A DNA stretch of 64,000 nucleotides from CF-39 sp035651155 (GTDB taxonomy: Bacteria; Chloroflexota; Limnocylindria; P2-11E): assembly GCA_035651155.1 (NCBI GenBank), contig DASRGG010000030.1:1-64000 (forward strand), read 5' to 3'. The translations under genes and the position numbers were made by a program. Shown here one piece after another: positions 55,820-64,000 of this stretch. Every line of letters starts with the position of its first letter. The stretch's first letter is position 1. The notes under the pieces were generated by a model, which saw only the letters and a list, made by a program, of their open reading frames with translations, had not been told where the DNA came from and made no database searches.

Positions 55820-57103
55820 CTATTTGCCCGGGTCGGTCACCGCGGGGACCTTGTCGACGATCGTGTTGACGACGTTGCCGCCCTGTGACTTCACCTCGCG
55901 GATGTAGATGTCGTGGATCACGTTGTGGGTGTCCTTGTCGAACGAGAAGTCCCCGCGCGGGCTCTTGAACTTCACGCCTTCGAGCGCCGCGATGAACGCG
56001 TCCTTGTTCGAGGTGTCGCCTTTCGTGGCCTGCAGCGCGAGGTCGAGCGCCTGCATGCCGTCCCACGCCTGCACGGCGAAGACGTCGGGCAGGAGGTTGT
56101 ACTCCTTCTGATAGGCGTCGACGAAGGCCTTGTTCTCGGGGTTGTCGAGCGTCACCGCCCAGAACAGCGAGGTGACCGCGCCGACGGCGAGGTCCTTCAC
56201 CTCCTTGAGCACGTCCTGCTCGGTGAGGAAGCCCGCGCCGTTCATGCGGTAGCCGGCGGCGGGCATGCCCAGCTGGTTCCAGGCCTTGATGTAGTTGATC
56301 GCGTCGGTGCCCGAGAAGAAGGAGTAGATGTCCTTCGTCGGCTGCCCCTTCAGCTGCGTCACGAACGGCGCGAAGTCGGCGGTCGGGAGCGGCGCCTTCA
56401 GCGTCCCGGTGACCTTGCCGCCGGCCGCCTGGAACGCGTTGGTGAAGTCGTTCGCCGACTCCGTGCCGAAGCCGTAGTCGGAGACGAACGTGAACGCCTC
56501 CTTCACGCCCTTCTTCGTCGCGAAGTAGGTGCCGATCGGATTCGAGATCTGCCACGACGAGAACGACGCGCGGAAGATGTATTTGCTCTTGCACGCGGGC
56601 TTGCAGTCCGTCGTCGTGCGCGTCAGGGCGTTCCCGCCGGCGTTCGTCTCGATGAAGACCATCTTCGCCGAGTCGACGGCGTTGCGGATCGCGTACGCGA
56701 TCGGCGTCGCGACGATGCCCATCATGACGTCGACCTGGTCCTGCTCGATGAACTTCTGCGTCTTCTGCGCGCCGACGGCCGGGTCGTTCGCCTCGTCCTC
56801 GTAGATCGGCGGGGCGACCGTGCGGCCGGCGAGCTTGTTCCCCTTCTGCTTCAGATAGAGATCCGTCGCGCGCTTCATCGAGTTCCCGAGCTCCGCGTAC
56901 ACCTTCGTGAACGGCAGGAGCTGTCCGATCTTCAGCGGCTTCGCCGCGACCGTCGCGGACGTGGTGGCCGCCGCGGAGGTGGCCGCTCCGCTTGCGGTCG
57001 GCGCCGCCGCCGGTGCGCACGCGGCGGCAAGGGCAGCCGCGGAGCTGGCCACGAGCAGCTTGCGGCGCGTGAGCCGAGCTGGTTCCCGGTCGGAGTCTGT
57101 CAT
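55820..57103 (-). CDS. livK: Substrate-binding lipoprotein of the Liv-type ABC transporter
   Basis: 427 aa periplasmic-binding protein type 1. The N-terminus RLTRRKLLVASSAAALAAAC combines a twin-Arg-like pair with a lipobox, followed by an Ala/Thr linker. The mature part has KIGQLLPFTKVYAELGNSM and the ligand-binding MVFIETNAGGN and YGFGTESANDF segments. Such proteins in HAAT systems bind amino acids, amides or aromatic acids. Next to the benzoate- and phenylacetate-like genes, an aromatic acid is a good guess, but this is inference. ATG 57103 follows GGAGGG. Confidence 0.9.
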   Translation of the reverse strand: MTDSDREPARLTRRKLLVASSAAALAAACAPAAAPTASGAATSAAATTSATVAAKPLKIGQLLPFTKVYAELGNSMKRATDLYLKQKGNKLAGRTVAPPIYEDEANDPAVGAQKTQKFIEQDQVDVMMGIVATPIAYAIRNAVDSAKMVFIETNAGGNALTRTTTDCKPACKSKYIFRASFSSWQISNPIGTYFATKKGVKEAFTFVSDYGFGTESANDFTNAFQAAGGKVTGTLKAPLPTADFAPFVTQLKGQPTKDIYSFFSGTDAINYIKAWNQLGMPAAGYRMNGAGFLTEQDVLKEVKDLAVGAVTSLFWAVTLDNPENKAFVDAYQKEYNLLPDVFAVQAWDGMQALDLALQATKGDTSNKDAFIAALEGVKFKSPRGDFSFDKDTHNVIHDIYIREVKSQGGNVVNTIVDKVPAVTDPGK

Positions 57104-57218
57104 CGCCTGCACCCTCCTCGCGGCCGTCGGCCGCGGGGCGAGCCTAGGCCGGGGTCGAGAGCCTGACAAGCGGGCGCGCGCCGCACCCGCGCCGGGCGCG
57201 GCCGCCGCGGAAACGGAC

Positions 57219-58421
57219 TCAGGACTCGCGCTCGAAGAGCGTCGCCAGGCCCTGACCGACCCCGATGCACATGGTCGCGATCGCGTAGCGCCCGCCGCGG
57301 CGCTCGAGCTCGCGGAGCGCGGTGCCCGCCAGGCGCGCGCCCGACATGCCGATGGGGTGGCCGATCGCGATCGCGCCGCCGTTGGGATTCGTCCGGTCAT
57401 CGGGCAGCCCGAGCTGGCGCATGCACGGGAGGACCTGCGCCGCGAAGGCCTCGTTGAGCTCGATGACGTCGCACTCGTCCACGGTCACCCGCGTGCGCTC
57501 CACGAGCTTGCGCACCGCGGGGATCGGGCCGAGGCCCATGTAGTCGGGGTGCACGCCTGCCGAGGCGCTCGCGACGACGCGACCGAGCGCGTGCAGGCCG
57601 AGCGCCGCGGCCTTCTCGCGCGAGCCGACGATGAGCGCGGCGGCTCCGTCGTTGATGCCGGAGGAGTTGCCGGCCGTCACGGTGCCGTCGCTCTTGAACG
57701 CGGGGCGGAGCTTCGCGAGCTTCTCCGCCGTGACGTCGGGACGCGGATGCTCGTCGTCGGAGACGAGCTCCTTGCCGTTGTTCACGGGCTGGATCTCGCC
57801 TTTGAAGAACCCCGCCGCCTTCGCCTTCGCGTAGCGCTGCTGGCTGCGCAGGGCGTAGGCGTCCTGCTCCTCGCGCGAGACGCGCTCCTGCACGCTCACG
57901 TTCTCGGCCGTCTCGCCGAGTCCGATGGGGTGATAGCCGAGGTCGATCATGCGGGGGTTCGTCATGCGCCAGCCGATGGTCGTGTCGTAGACGGTGCGCT
58001 CGCCGCGCGGGAACGCCTCCGACGGCTTCAGCATCACGAGCGGCGCGCGCGTCATGCTCTCGACGCCGCCCGCGATGACGATGTCGGCCTCGCCGGCGCG
58101 GATGCGCCGGGCCGCGTCGTTCACCGCCTCGAGCCCGCTGCCGCAGAGCCGGTTCACGGTGACGCCGGGCACGGTGTCGGGGAGACCCGCCAGCAGCGCG
58201 GCCATGCGTCCGATGTTGCGGTTGTCCTCGCCGGCCTGGTTCGTCGCGCCGAAGATGACCTCGTCGACGTCCGAGTCGCGGATGTCGGTGCGCTCGAGCA
58301 CCGCGCGCACGACGTGCGACGCGAGGTCGTCCGGGCGGATGGCCGCGAGCGCGCCGCCGTACCGTCCGATGGGCGTCCGCACGTATCCGAGGATCACGGC
58401 ATCGCGCGGATGCTGGCTCAT
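57219..58421 (-). CDS. Acetyl-CoA acetyltransferase / 3-oxoadipyl-CoA thiolase type
   Basis: 400 aa thiolase: VNRLCGSGLEAVNDAARRI with the nucleophilic Cys, GGVESMTRAP, NGGAIAIGHPIGMSGAR with the active-site His, and MCIGVGQG with the second Cys. The length and ESMTRAPLVM region fit the PaaJ/PcaF group, which cleaves 3-oxoadipyl-CoA, but acetoacetyl-CoA thiolase activity cannot be excluded. It lies between the liv genes and two enoyl-CoA hydratases on one strand. Confidence 0.88.
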   Translation of the reverse strand: MSQHPRDAVILGYVRTPIGRYGGALAAIRPDDLASHVVRAVLERTDIRDSDVDEVIFGATNQAGEDNRNIGRMAALLAGLPDTVPGVTVNRLCGSGLEAVNDAARRIRAGEADIVIAGGVESMTRAPLVMLKPSEAFPRGERTVYDTTIGWRMTNPRMIDLGYHPIGLGETAENVSVQERVSREEQDAYALRSQQRYAKAKAAGFFKGEIQPVNNGKELVSDDEHPRPDVTAEKLAKLRPAFKSDGTVTAGNSSGINDGAAALIVGSREKAAALGLHALGRVVASASAGVHPDYMGLGPIPAVRKLVERTRVTVDECDVIELNEAFAAQVLPCMRQLGLPDDRTNPNGGAIAIGHPIGMSGARLAGTALRELERRGGRYAIATMCIGVGQGLATLFERES

Positions 58422-58476
58422 GCCGGCTTCGCCGCCCCACCCCGCGTGCGCGCCTCCGCCACCCCGCTCACCACTC

Positions 58477-59265
58477 TCATCTCCCTACGAATCTCGCCCG
58501 TCTCTTCTCGGCGAATGCCCGTATCGCCTCCGCGTAGTCGCGCGTGCGGCCCGCGCGATCCTGCAGCTCCACCTCGAGGTCGAGGAAGGAGCGGAGATCC
58601 CGGTCCCACGCGGCGTTCAGGCTTTCCTTGCTCAGCGCGTATGCCTCCGTCGCTCCCTGCGCGATGGCCATCGCGTACGCCTTCCATTCTCGCGCGAACT
58701 CCGTGTCGGACCAGACACGGGTGACGAGGCCGATCCGCAGCGCCTCCTCGGCGTCGACGGCGTCGCCGGTGAGGATCATGTCCACGGCCCTTCCGAGGCC
58801 GACGATCCGGGGCAGGAAGTACGCCGCGCCGGCGTCCGGGGCGAGGCCGACACGGCACCACGCCGCACGGAAGCTCGCGGACGACGAGGCGACGCGCACG
58901 TCGCAGCAGAGCGCGATGCCGAGGCCCGCGCCGAGGGCGATGCCGTTGACCGCGGCGATGACCGGCTTCCGCATCTCGCGGATCGCCGTGACGACGGGGT
59001 GGTACCGGCGCCGCAGCTCCGCGCCGAGATGGAGCTCCTTCCCCTCCTCGACCATGGCGGCACGATCGCGCAGGTCCTGTCCGGCGGAGAAGGCGCGGCC
59101 GGCGCCGGTGATGACGACGGCGCGTACCGCCGCGTCGACCGCGCAACCCTGGAGCTGCTCGGCGAGCGCGCTCGTGAGCGGCTCGTCGATGGCGTTGAGC
59201 ACATCGGGGCGATCGAGCGTGAAGATGGCGAGCGGACCGACGCGCTCGTGGGTGAGGGACGGCAT
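58477..59265 (-). CDS. Enoyl-CoA hydratase/isomerase, PaaG-like
   Basis: 262 aa crotonase-fold protein. GAGRAFSAGQDLRDR and NGIALGAGLGIALCCDVRVA form the oxyanion hole. Asp and Ala-rich positions follow the PaaG pattern (GLAPDAGAAYFLPRIVG), as in 2-(1,2-epoxy-1,2-dihydrophenyl)acetyl-CoA isomerase. The two Glu of classical hydratases are not both present (DAGA in place of xxEG). The ATG overlaps the stop of the preceding paralogue, indicating coupled translation. Confidence 0.85.
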   Translation of the reverse strand: MPSLTHERVGPLAIFTLDRPDVLNAIDEPLTSALAEQLQGCAVDAAVRAVVITGAGRAFSAGQDLRDRAAMVEEGKELHLGAELRRRYHPVVTAIREMRKPVIAAVNGIALGAGLGIALCCDVRVASSSASFRAAWCRVGLAPDAGAAYFLPRIVGLGRAVDMILTGDAVDAEEALRIGLVTRVWSDTEFAREWKAYAMAIAQGATEAYALSKESLNAAWDRDLRSFLDLEVELQDRAGRTRDYAEAIRAFAEKRRARFVGR

Positions 59266-60038
59266 CAGCGTCCTTCGAACTGCGCCTTGCGCTTGTTCAC
59301 GAACGCGTCGACGCCCTCCTTCTCGTCCTCCGTCGCGAACAGCAGATAGAAGGAGCGGCGCTCGAACTCGAGACCGGCGTCGAGCGTGGAGTTCCACGCC
59401 ATGTCGACGGCCTCGGTGGCCACGCGCGCCGCCACCGGGGGCTTCTCGGCGATGCTCTGGGCGAGCTTCTTCGCGTCGTCCAGCCAGGTCGCCGCGGGAT
59501 ACACGTGCACGACGAGACCGATGGCCTTCGCCTCCTGCGCCGTGATGTGGCGGCCGGTGAGGATGAGCTCGTTCGCGACCCACTTCCCGACCGCGCGCGT
59601 GAGCCGCTGCGTGCCGCCCGCGCCGGGGATGATCCCGAGGTTGATCTCGGGCTGTCCGAACTTCGCGGTCTCCGACGCCACGATGATGTCGCAGATCATC
59701 GCGAGCTCGCAGCCGCCACCGAGGGCGTATCCCGAGACGGCGGCGACGATCGGTGTCTTCACGCGGCGGATGACCTCCCATTTGGCGGTGAGGTCCTGCG
59801 CGAGCATCGTGACCGGGGTCGCGCCGACGAACGCCTCCTTGATGTCGGCGCCCGCGGCGAAGGCCTTCTCGTTGCCGGTGAGGACGATGCATCGGCACGA
59901 CGCGTCATCATCGAGCTCGCGGAGCGCGGCGCCGAGCTCCGTGAGCACCTCTTCGTTCAGCGCGTTCAGTACCGCTGGACGGTTAAGCTGGACGATGGCG
60001 ATCGCACCTTCGCGCGTCACCACGATCGTGTTCGGCAT
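59265..60038 (-). CDS. Enoyl-CoA hydratase, PaaF-like
   Basis: 257 aa crotonase: NEKAFAAGADIKEAF, SGYALGGGCELAMICDIIVA with the first catalytic Glu, and PEINLGIIPGAGGTQRLTRA with the second-Glu region (here GAGG, the usual hydratase pattern). It would hydrate an enoyl-CoA before thiolysis. The ATG at 60038 has GGTGGAGGTG upstream; the longer frame above it lacks a ribosome binding site. The 60039-60257 gap before the next gene shows no convincing gene. Confidence 0.9.
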   Translation of the reverse strand: MPNTIVVTREGAIAIVQLNRPAVLNALNEEVLTELGAALRELDDDASCRCIVLTGNEKAFAAGADIKEAFVGATPVTMLAQDLTAKWEVIRRVKTPIVAAVSGYALGGGCELAMICDIIVASETAKFGQPEINLGIIPGAGGTQRLTRAVGKWVANELILTGRHITAQEAKAIGLVVHVYPAATWLDDAKKLAQSIAEKPPVAARVATEAVDMAWNSTLDAGLEFERRSFYLLFATEDEKEGVDAFVNKRKAQFEGR

Positions 60039-60257
60039 CGGACACCTCCACCGGCGCGACGGTCTTCGCAAATAGTCCTCCACTTCGGCGCGGTATGCGC
60101 GCCGACGTGGGTGGAGGTACGCGATGTCACGGCTCCCGATCCCGTTCGCGTGCGCGGCGCTGCCGGCCGCTCAGCTACGCACGCCCACGCGCAGCGCTTC
60201 GCCGGCCTCGCCGAGCGGCTCGCGCGCCGCATGAAGCTCGAGGCGTCGCGCGATCGC

Positions 60258-61112
60258 CTAACGGAGCTGCCCCTTGGGGGGCGGCTGGCAGCGCGGGCAC
60301 ACGTACATCTCGTCGAGACCGTGCCGGGTGCGCACGATCGTCGCGCCGCAGCGCGGACACGGTTCCCCGGCACGACCGCGCACGTTCAGGTGCGTCCGCA
60401 CCTTGGTGCCGAGCTCCGGTGGCAGCCGGCTCTCGACGATCTCCGCCGCGCGCTCGAGCGTCGCGCGCAGCGCGCCGCGCAGGCGATCCATCTCGCCCTC
60501 GTCGAGTGACGCGACCTTCCGTTTGGGATGGAGCTTCGCGGCCCACAGGATCTCGTCCGCGTAGGCGTTGCCGATCCCCGCGATGAACGCGTCGTCCATG
60601 AGCAGGTTCCGCAGCTCGCGGCGCGTCGCCTTCGCGCGCTTCCCGAATTCGTCGGCGGTCCAGCCGAGCGCGCCGGCCTCCTCGCCCTGCTCCGCGAGCT
60701 CCGGCACGGCCGCCTCGCTCTCGCCGGGTGCGAGCAGGTAGACCTTGCCCATCCGCGTGTCGTCGCGGTAGCGCAGATCGGTCGCCTCGCGCCCAGCCGC
60801 GCCTGCACCCGCGTCCTCGAAGGTGAGCGCGAAGGCCGTCGTCGCGCGGATCTTGGTCTCGGGCGGGACGAGGTCGAACAGCCCCGACAGCATCGGGTTC
60901 ACGACGACCCGCGTGCCGTCGTCGAACGCGAACACGAGGAAGCGCCCGCGGTGCGCGACGTCGGCGAGCGTGCGGCCGCGGAGCGCGGAATCGAAGGGAC
61001 GCGTCGCGCGCAGGACGAGCGGATCGTGCACGCGGACGGCCGCGACCTTCCTGCCCGCGACCGCCTTCGCGATGCGGCCGCGCAGCACGTGGAGGTCGGG
61101 CCACTCGGGCAC
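60258..61112 (-). CDS. Fpg/Nei-family DNA glycosylase (MutM-like)
   Basis: 284 aa: starts VPEWPDLH, so the catalytic Pro2-Glu3 of the family is present, and the H2TH motif is read as LMDDAFIAGIGNAYADEIL. A four-Cys zinc finger (CPRCGATI and VCPRC) closes the protein. The beta-hairpin Lys of standard Fpg (RRGKY) is Arg here (HRGRFLVF), and the damage-loop Arg region RTRHGLDEMY also differs. It may therefore be a divergent glycosylase rather than a standard 8-oxoG enzyme. Its start is two bases from the stop of the next gene upstream. Confidence 0.82.
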   Translation of the reverse strand: MPEWPDLHVLRGRIAKAVAGRKVAAVRVHDPLVLRATRPFDSALRGRTLADVAHRGRFLVFAFDDGTRVVVNPMLSGLFDLVPPETKIRATTAFALTFEDAGAGAAGREATDLRYRDDTRMGKVYLLAPGESEAAVPELAEQGEEAGALGWTADEFGKRAKATRRELRNLLMDDAFIAGIGNAYADEILWAAKLHPKRKVASLDEGEMDRLRGALRATLERAAEIVESRLPPELGTKVRTHLNVRGRAGEPCPRCGATIVRTRHGLDEMYVCPRCQPPPKGQLR

Positions 61113-61114
61113 GG

Positions 61115-62122
61115 CTAGTCCTTGACGGCGCCGAGCCAGCGCGGGTCGGGCAGGTCGAAGCGGCGCGCGGCCCATGCGACGGTCGCCTTCAGCTGGCGCC
61201 GCTGGACGGAGCGCAGCCGCGGCAGCTCGGGAACCTCGGGCAGCCCGGCACGAGCCGCGAAGTAGCCGGCGATGCCCGCGATCGAGCCGTCGAGCTGGCG
61301 CTCGCGCAGCGGGAGCAGCTCCTCGTAGTGCGCGATCACGCGCTCGGGAAGCGGTCCGCGCTCGGCCGCGACGGCCTGCGCGAAGGCCGCGGCGTCGAAC
61401 TCCGCCGGGCCGACCGACGCGAAGGGCCAGTCGAACATCACCATGCGATCGCCGACCAGTCGGACGTTGTCGGACCGCGTGTCGAAATGGAGAAGGACGA
61501 ACGGGCGCGGCGCCGTCACGAGCCAGCGCTCGCGCTCGACGAAGACGGGCAGCGTGACGTCGAGCCATTCGCGCGCCTCGTCGGAGCGCCGGCCGGCGAG
61601 CGCCGCGGTCCGCGCGAGGCCGTCGCTCTTCGCGAGGCGCGCCCAGTAGGCCCCGAAATGCCGATGCTGCGAGCGCGACAGCCATCGCGGCAACGCGGCG
61701 CCGAGCGTGCGGCGATGGAAGCGCGCGTACGAGCGCGCGGCAAGGCGCGTGTTCGCCGCGGTCCACGGCGGCATCGTCGGCGGGCCGAGGTCTTCCATCA
61801 GCAGCACGTGCCAACCGGCGAGCCGGAAGGTGGCGTAGATCCGCGGCGTGAAGCGGCCGGTGAACGGCGCGAGCGCGAGGTAGCGCTTCTCCTCCTCGTC
61901 CACCGGAAGCTGGACGACGCTCCCCTGGGGCAGCGGGTACGACGCCTTGAAGAACGCTCTCCGCCCGTTCGCGAGCACGAGCCGGAACGTCGCCGATGGC
62001 GCATAGCCGCCGTACGCGATCGTCGCGCGCGCGACGCGCGAGCGGAGGCGGCGCTCGGCCTCGCGACGGACCTCGAGCGGCACTCGCGACCACGCCGGTT
62101 TGCGCTCGCGGAGGCGCGGCAT
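61115..62122 (-). CDS. Aminoglycoside-phosphotransferase-fold protein
   Basis: 335 aa, kinase-like fold: AFFKASYPLPQG N-lobe Lys, HVLLMEDLGPPTMPPW hinge, catalytic loop VLLHFDTRSDNVRL (HxDxxxxN form) and metal loop MVMFDWPFAS. It is a CHK/APH-type phosphotransferase of unknown substrate; an antibiotic-resistance role is not supported by anything nearby. ATG 62122 is the chosen start; no good ribosome binding site is visible. Confidence 0.8.
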   Translation of the reverse strand: MPRLRERKPAWSRVPLEVRREAERRLRSRVARATIAYGGYAPSATFRLVLANGRRAFFKASYPLPQGSVVQLPVDEEEKRYLALAPFTGRFTPRIYATFRLAGWHVLLMEDLGPPTMPPWTAANTRLAARSYARFHRRTLGAALPRWLSRSQHRHFGAYWARLAKSDGLARTAALAGRRSDEAREWLDVTLPVFVERERWLVTAPRPFVLLHFDTRSDNVRLVGDRMVMFDWPFASVGPAEFDAAAFAQAVAAERGPLPERVIAHYEELLPLRERQLDGSIAGIAGYFAARAGLPEVPELPRLRSVQRRQLKATVAWAARRFDLPDPRWLGAVKD

Positions 62123-62262
62123 GGCGCTAACGTACGGCTTCGCGACCTCGCGCATGCCCTTCCGCCCTCGCCGTCGGCGCCGCCGCGCGGGAACATCGCC
62201 GCGTGACCGACCGCGCGCGTCCAGCCGGCTTGCTGCGGCCGCCATAGCGGTGATGCCTCGCC

Positions 62263-63132
62263 GTGCGTGCTTCGCCCGCCGCGACCGCGGCGCCGACGGC
62301 AACCCCGCGCATCAGCCCGTCGCCCAGCCCCGCGCGAGCGCCGGGCGAGAACCCGATCCTCGGGTACCGCATCACGCTGCCGGGCACCTACCGGCTTTCG
62401 CGGTCAACGATCGTCCCCGGATCGGGAGGGCTGCTCGGCAGCGACGCATATACGTTCGCCACCGAAGCGGAGGAACGTGCCGAATGCCTCGAGGACCGCG
62501 GCGATATCCCCTCGCCGTCGGACGCCGCCTCCCTGCTCGTCACGGCGTACCGCAATGTCGGCGGCGTCCCGCCGGTGGAGCGGGCACGCTCGCGCCCGTG
62601 GAACATCCACCGCGCCGCGGAGCCGGCGATGATCGACGGCAATCCCGCGGCGAAGCTGGTCCGGCCTGGAGAGACGGAGGCCACCCCTGTGCCGTCGCGG
62701 CCACCGCGCGAGGCCGCGGCGGAGACGGCGCGGTCGCTCGCCGCCAAGGACGCGGACGCGGTCGCGCGACTCATCACGCCAGGCTGCTGGCTCGGGTTCG
62801 GCGCGACGGTCGGCGGGGTGAACACCGGCGGCGCGGTGAACCGCGCGGTCGCGAGCTTCATCCCGGCGCTCCGCGAGCGCTTCGCGAGCAACGACCTCGC
62901 CGTGAACGTCGATCCGACGCTACAGGTCGACGCGCGTGGCGGGGGCTTCTTCGTACGATCCGAGTGGATCGAGAGCGATCGCACGACGCCGCTCGACCTG
63001 TGGCTGAACGAGACCGACGGCGCCTGGCGCTGGACCGGGGCCATGCACGATTACGACCGCCTCGGCCCGGGCGGCTGCATCCCGTACCGGAGCCCCTGGA
63101 TCACGCCGGCGCCGGGGAGCTGCTCGCCGTAG
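62263..63132 (+). CDS. Hypothetical, probably secreted protein; start unclear
   Basis: 289 aa. A Pro/Ala/Thr linker (about 1-28) precedes a domain starting PILGYRITLPGTYRLS; the second half (AAETARSLAAKDADAVARL, then a conserved-looking WLNETDGAWRWTG) resembles a SnoaL/NTF2-like fold with a domain order seen in lipoproteins. No signal peptide is in frame; a hydrophobic run (LAAAAIAVM) lies just upstream in another frame, and an in-frame TGA precedes the GTG. The real N-terminus may therefore be lost by a frameshift. Function unknown. Confidence 0.6.
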   Translation: MRASPAATAAPTATPRISPSPSPARAPGENPILGYRITLPGTYRLSRSTIVPGSGGLLGSDAYTFATEAEERAECLEDRGDIPSPSDAASLLVTAYRNVGGVPPVERARSRPWNIHRAAEPAMIDGNPAAKLVRPGETEATPVPSRPPREAAAETARSLAAKDADAVARLITPGCWLGFGATVGGVNTGGAVNRAVASFIPALRERFASNDLAVNVDPTLQVDARGGGFFVRSEWIESDRTTPLDLWLNETDGAWRWTGAMHDYDRLGPGGCIPYRSPWITPAPGSCSP

Positions 63133-63142
63133 CGGAAGCGGC

Positions 63143-64000
63143 CTACTCGCGCTCCCGCAGCTTGTAGCGCTGGATCTTCCCGGTCGCGGTCTTCGGCAGC
63201 TCGTCCACGAATTCGATCCACCGCGGGTACTTGTACGGCGCGATGCGGCTCTTCACGTACTGCTTGAGCTCGTCGGCGAGGGCATCGCTCGCCTTGGCCT
63301 TGTCCTTGAGGAGGACGAACGCGCGCGGCTTGGTGAGCTCGTCCTTGTCCTTCGCGCCGACGACCGCGCATTCGAGCACGGCGGGATGCTCCATGACCGC
63401 GGCCTCCACCTCGGCGGGCGACACCCACTGGCCCGAGACCTTCAGCATGTCGTCCGAACGGCCTTCGTACGAGTACGTGCCGTCCTCGGCGAGGTGGTAG
63501 CGGTCGCCGGTGACGGTCCACTCGCCTTTGAAGGTGGCCTTCGACTTCTCGTGCTTGTTCCAGTAGAAGGCGCAGCACGAGTCTCCGGAGACCCAGAGGT
63601 TGCCGGTGTTGCCGGGGCCGAGCTCGTTGCCGTCGTCGTCGACGATCTTCGCCTTGTACCCGGGGATCGGCGTACCGCTCGTCCCGCCGCGCGCCTTCCC
63701 GAGGCGGTTGCAGATGAAGATGTGCAGCATCTCGGTCGACCCGATGCCGTCGAGGATCTCGATGCCGAAACGCTGCTTCCACCTGTCGAAGAGCGGCTTC
63801 GGCAGCGCCTCTCCCGCCGAGACGCAGAACTTCAGCGAGGACAGGTCGTATGGGAAGCTCTCCTCGGGGTACGCGAGGAGCGCCGCGTAGAACGTGGGTG
63901 CCGTGTACATGACCGTCGGCCGTTCGCTGGTCACGAGCCCGTACACGAGGTCCGGCGTCGCGCGCTCCGGCTTGTACACGACCGATGCGCCGTAGCGCAT
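63143..64000 (-). CDS. Benzoate-CoA ligase-like AMP-forming ligase, C-terminal part
   Basis: 285 aa visible; the gene runs off the window. Adenylate-forming ligase motifs: MYTAPTFYAALLAYPE, GIEILDGIGSTEMLHIFICN, GEWTVTGDRYH and RSDDMLKVSGQWVSP, ending PKTATGKIQRYKLRERE with the catalytic Lys. The DGIGSTEMLHIFICN and WVSPAEVE forms are those of benzoate/4-hydroxybenzoate-CoA ligases rather than acetyl-CoA synthetases. It points to CoA activation of an aromatic acid, in line with the liv and paa-like genes nearby. Confidence 0.85.
   Translation of the reverse strand: MRYGASVVYKPERATPDLVYGLVTSERPTVMYTAPTFYAALLAYPEESFPYDLSSLKFCVSAGEALPKPLFDRWKQRFGIEILDGIGSTEMLHIFICNRLGKARGGTSGTPIPGYKAKIVDDDGNELGPGNTGNLWVSGDSCCAFYWNKHEKSKATFKGEWTVTGDRYHLAEDGTYSYEGRSDDMLKVSGQWVSPAEVEAAVMEHPAVLECAVVGAKDKDELTKPRAFVLLKDKAKASDALADELKQYVKSRIAPYKYPRWIEFVDELPKTATGKIQRYKLRERE

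Noticed and set aside
60039..60257. Possible small gene in the gap between the PaaF-like hydratase and the glycosylase gene
   Set aside because: Open frames exist on the plus strand (for example RLARRMKLEASRD) but without a start with ribosome binding site or any recognisable family.

Overview
The window is very GC-rich, gene-dense bacterial chromosome. The full rRNA operon, the form I and form II CO-dehydrogenase-type operons, livKHMGF, ClpC, the short SRP RNA and the look of the 16S sequence suggest a member of the Chloroflexota (an uncultured soil/freshwater lineage of the Limnocylindria/Ellin6529 kind). This is an inference; a 16S search with the introns removed would settle it.

Layout. 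0-6 kb: the 5' end of tuf, three tRNA genes, a UbiA prenyltransferase with a YceI lipoprotein, an AzlCD amino-acid exporter and a cNMP-sensor gene broken by a stop and a frameshift. 5.9-8.5 kb: a decayed accessory patch beside tRNA-Thr(UGU), with two displaced tRNA-Thr half-copies, a vapBC module, a truncated RelE-like toxin, a shattered ECF sigma factor and an orphan membrane protein. 8.5-22.8 kb: a molybdenum hydroxylase island. A form II coxSLM set is followed head-to-tail by a form I coxMSL set (CoxL with the AYRCSFR signature), then coxG, coxD, coxE, two XdhC/CoxF-type genes (one fused to a YHS domain) and mocA. A divergent molybdopterin-binding protein gene lies beside it, and a gutted acyl-CoA synthetase pseudogene lies inside it. 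22.9-33.6 kb (minus strand): a housekeeping series S1-protein, clpC, radA, PIN-TRAM, ispD, ispF, cysS, rlmB. 33.6-38.1 kb: a GAF-REC-LuxR regulator, a FliA/WhiG-type sigma factor behind a structured leader, a LAGLIDADG-like relic and a phosphotransferase.

38.1-46.3 kb: an rRNA operon (minus strand: promoter, boxA, 16S, tRNA-Ile, tRNA-Ala, 23S, terminator hairpin, 5S). This is the most unusual part. Both large rRNA genes are interrupted by group I introns, five in all: two in 16S (after E. coli U788 and U1498) and three in 23S (after U1917, U1931 and U2604). One 23S intron carries an intact LAGLIDADG endonuclease, one a decayed relative, and three are ORF-less. All lie in the decoding or peptidyl-transferase regions.

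46.3-64 kb: recR, ybaB and dnaX, the SRP RNA, two tRNA-Ser genes, an MFS transporter, a class I aldolase and tadA. Then follows a minus-strand block of a LivKHMGF transporter, a thiolase and two PaaF/PaaG-like enoyl-CoA hydratases, with a benzoate-CoA-ligase-like gene running off the end. This suggests uptake and CoA-dependent breakdown of aromatic or other organic acids alongside possible CO oxidation.
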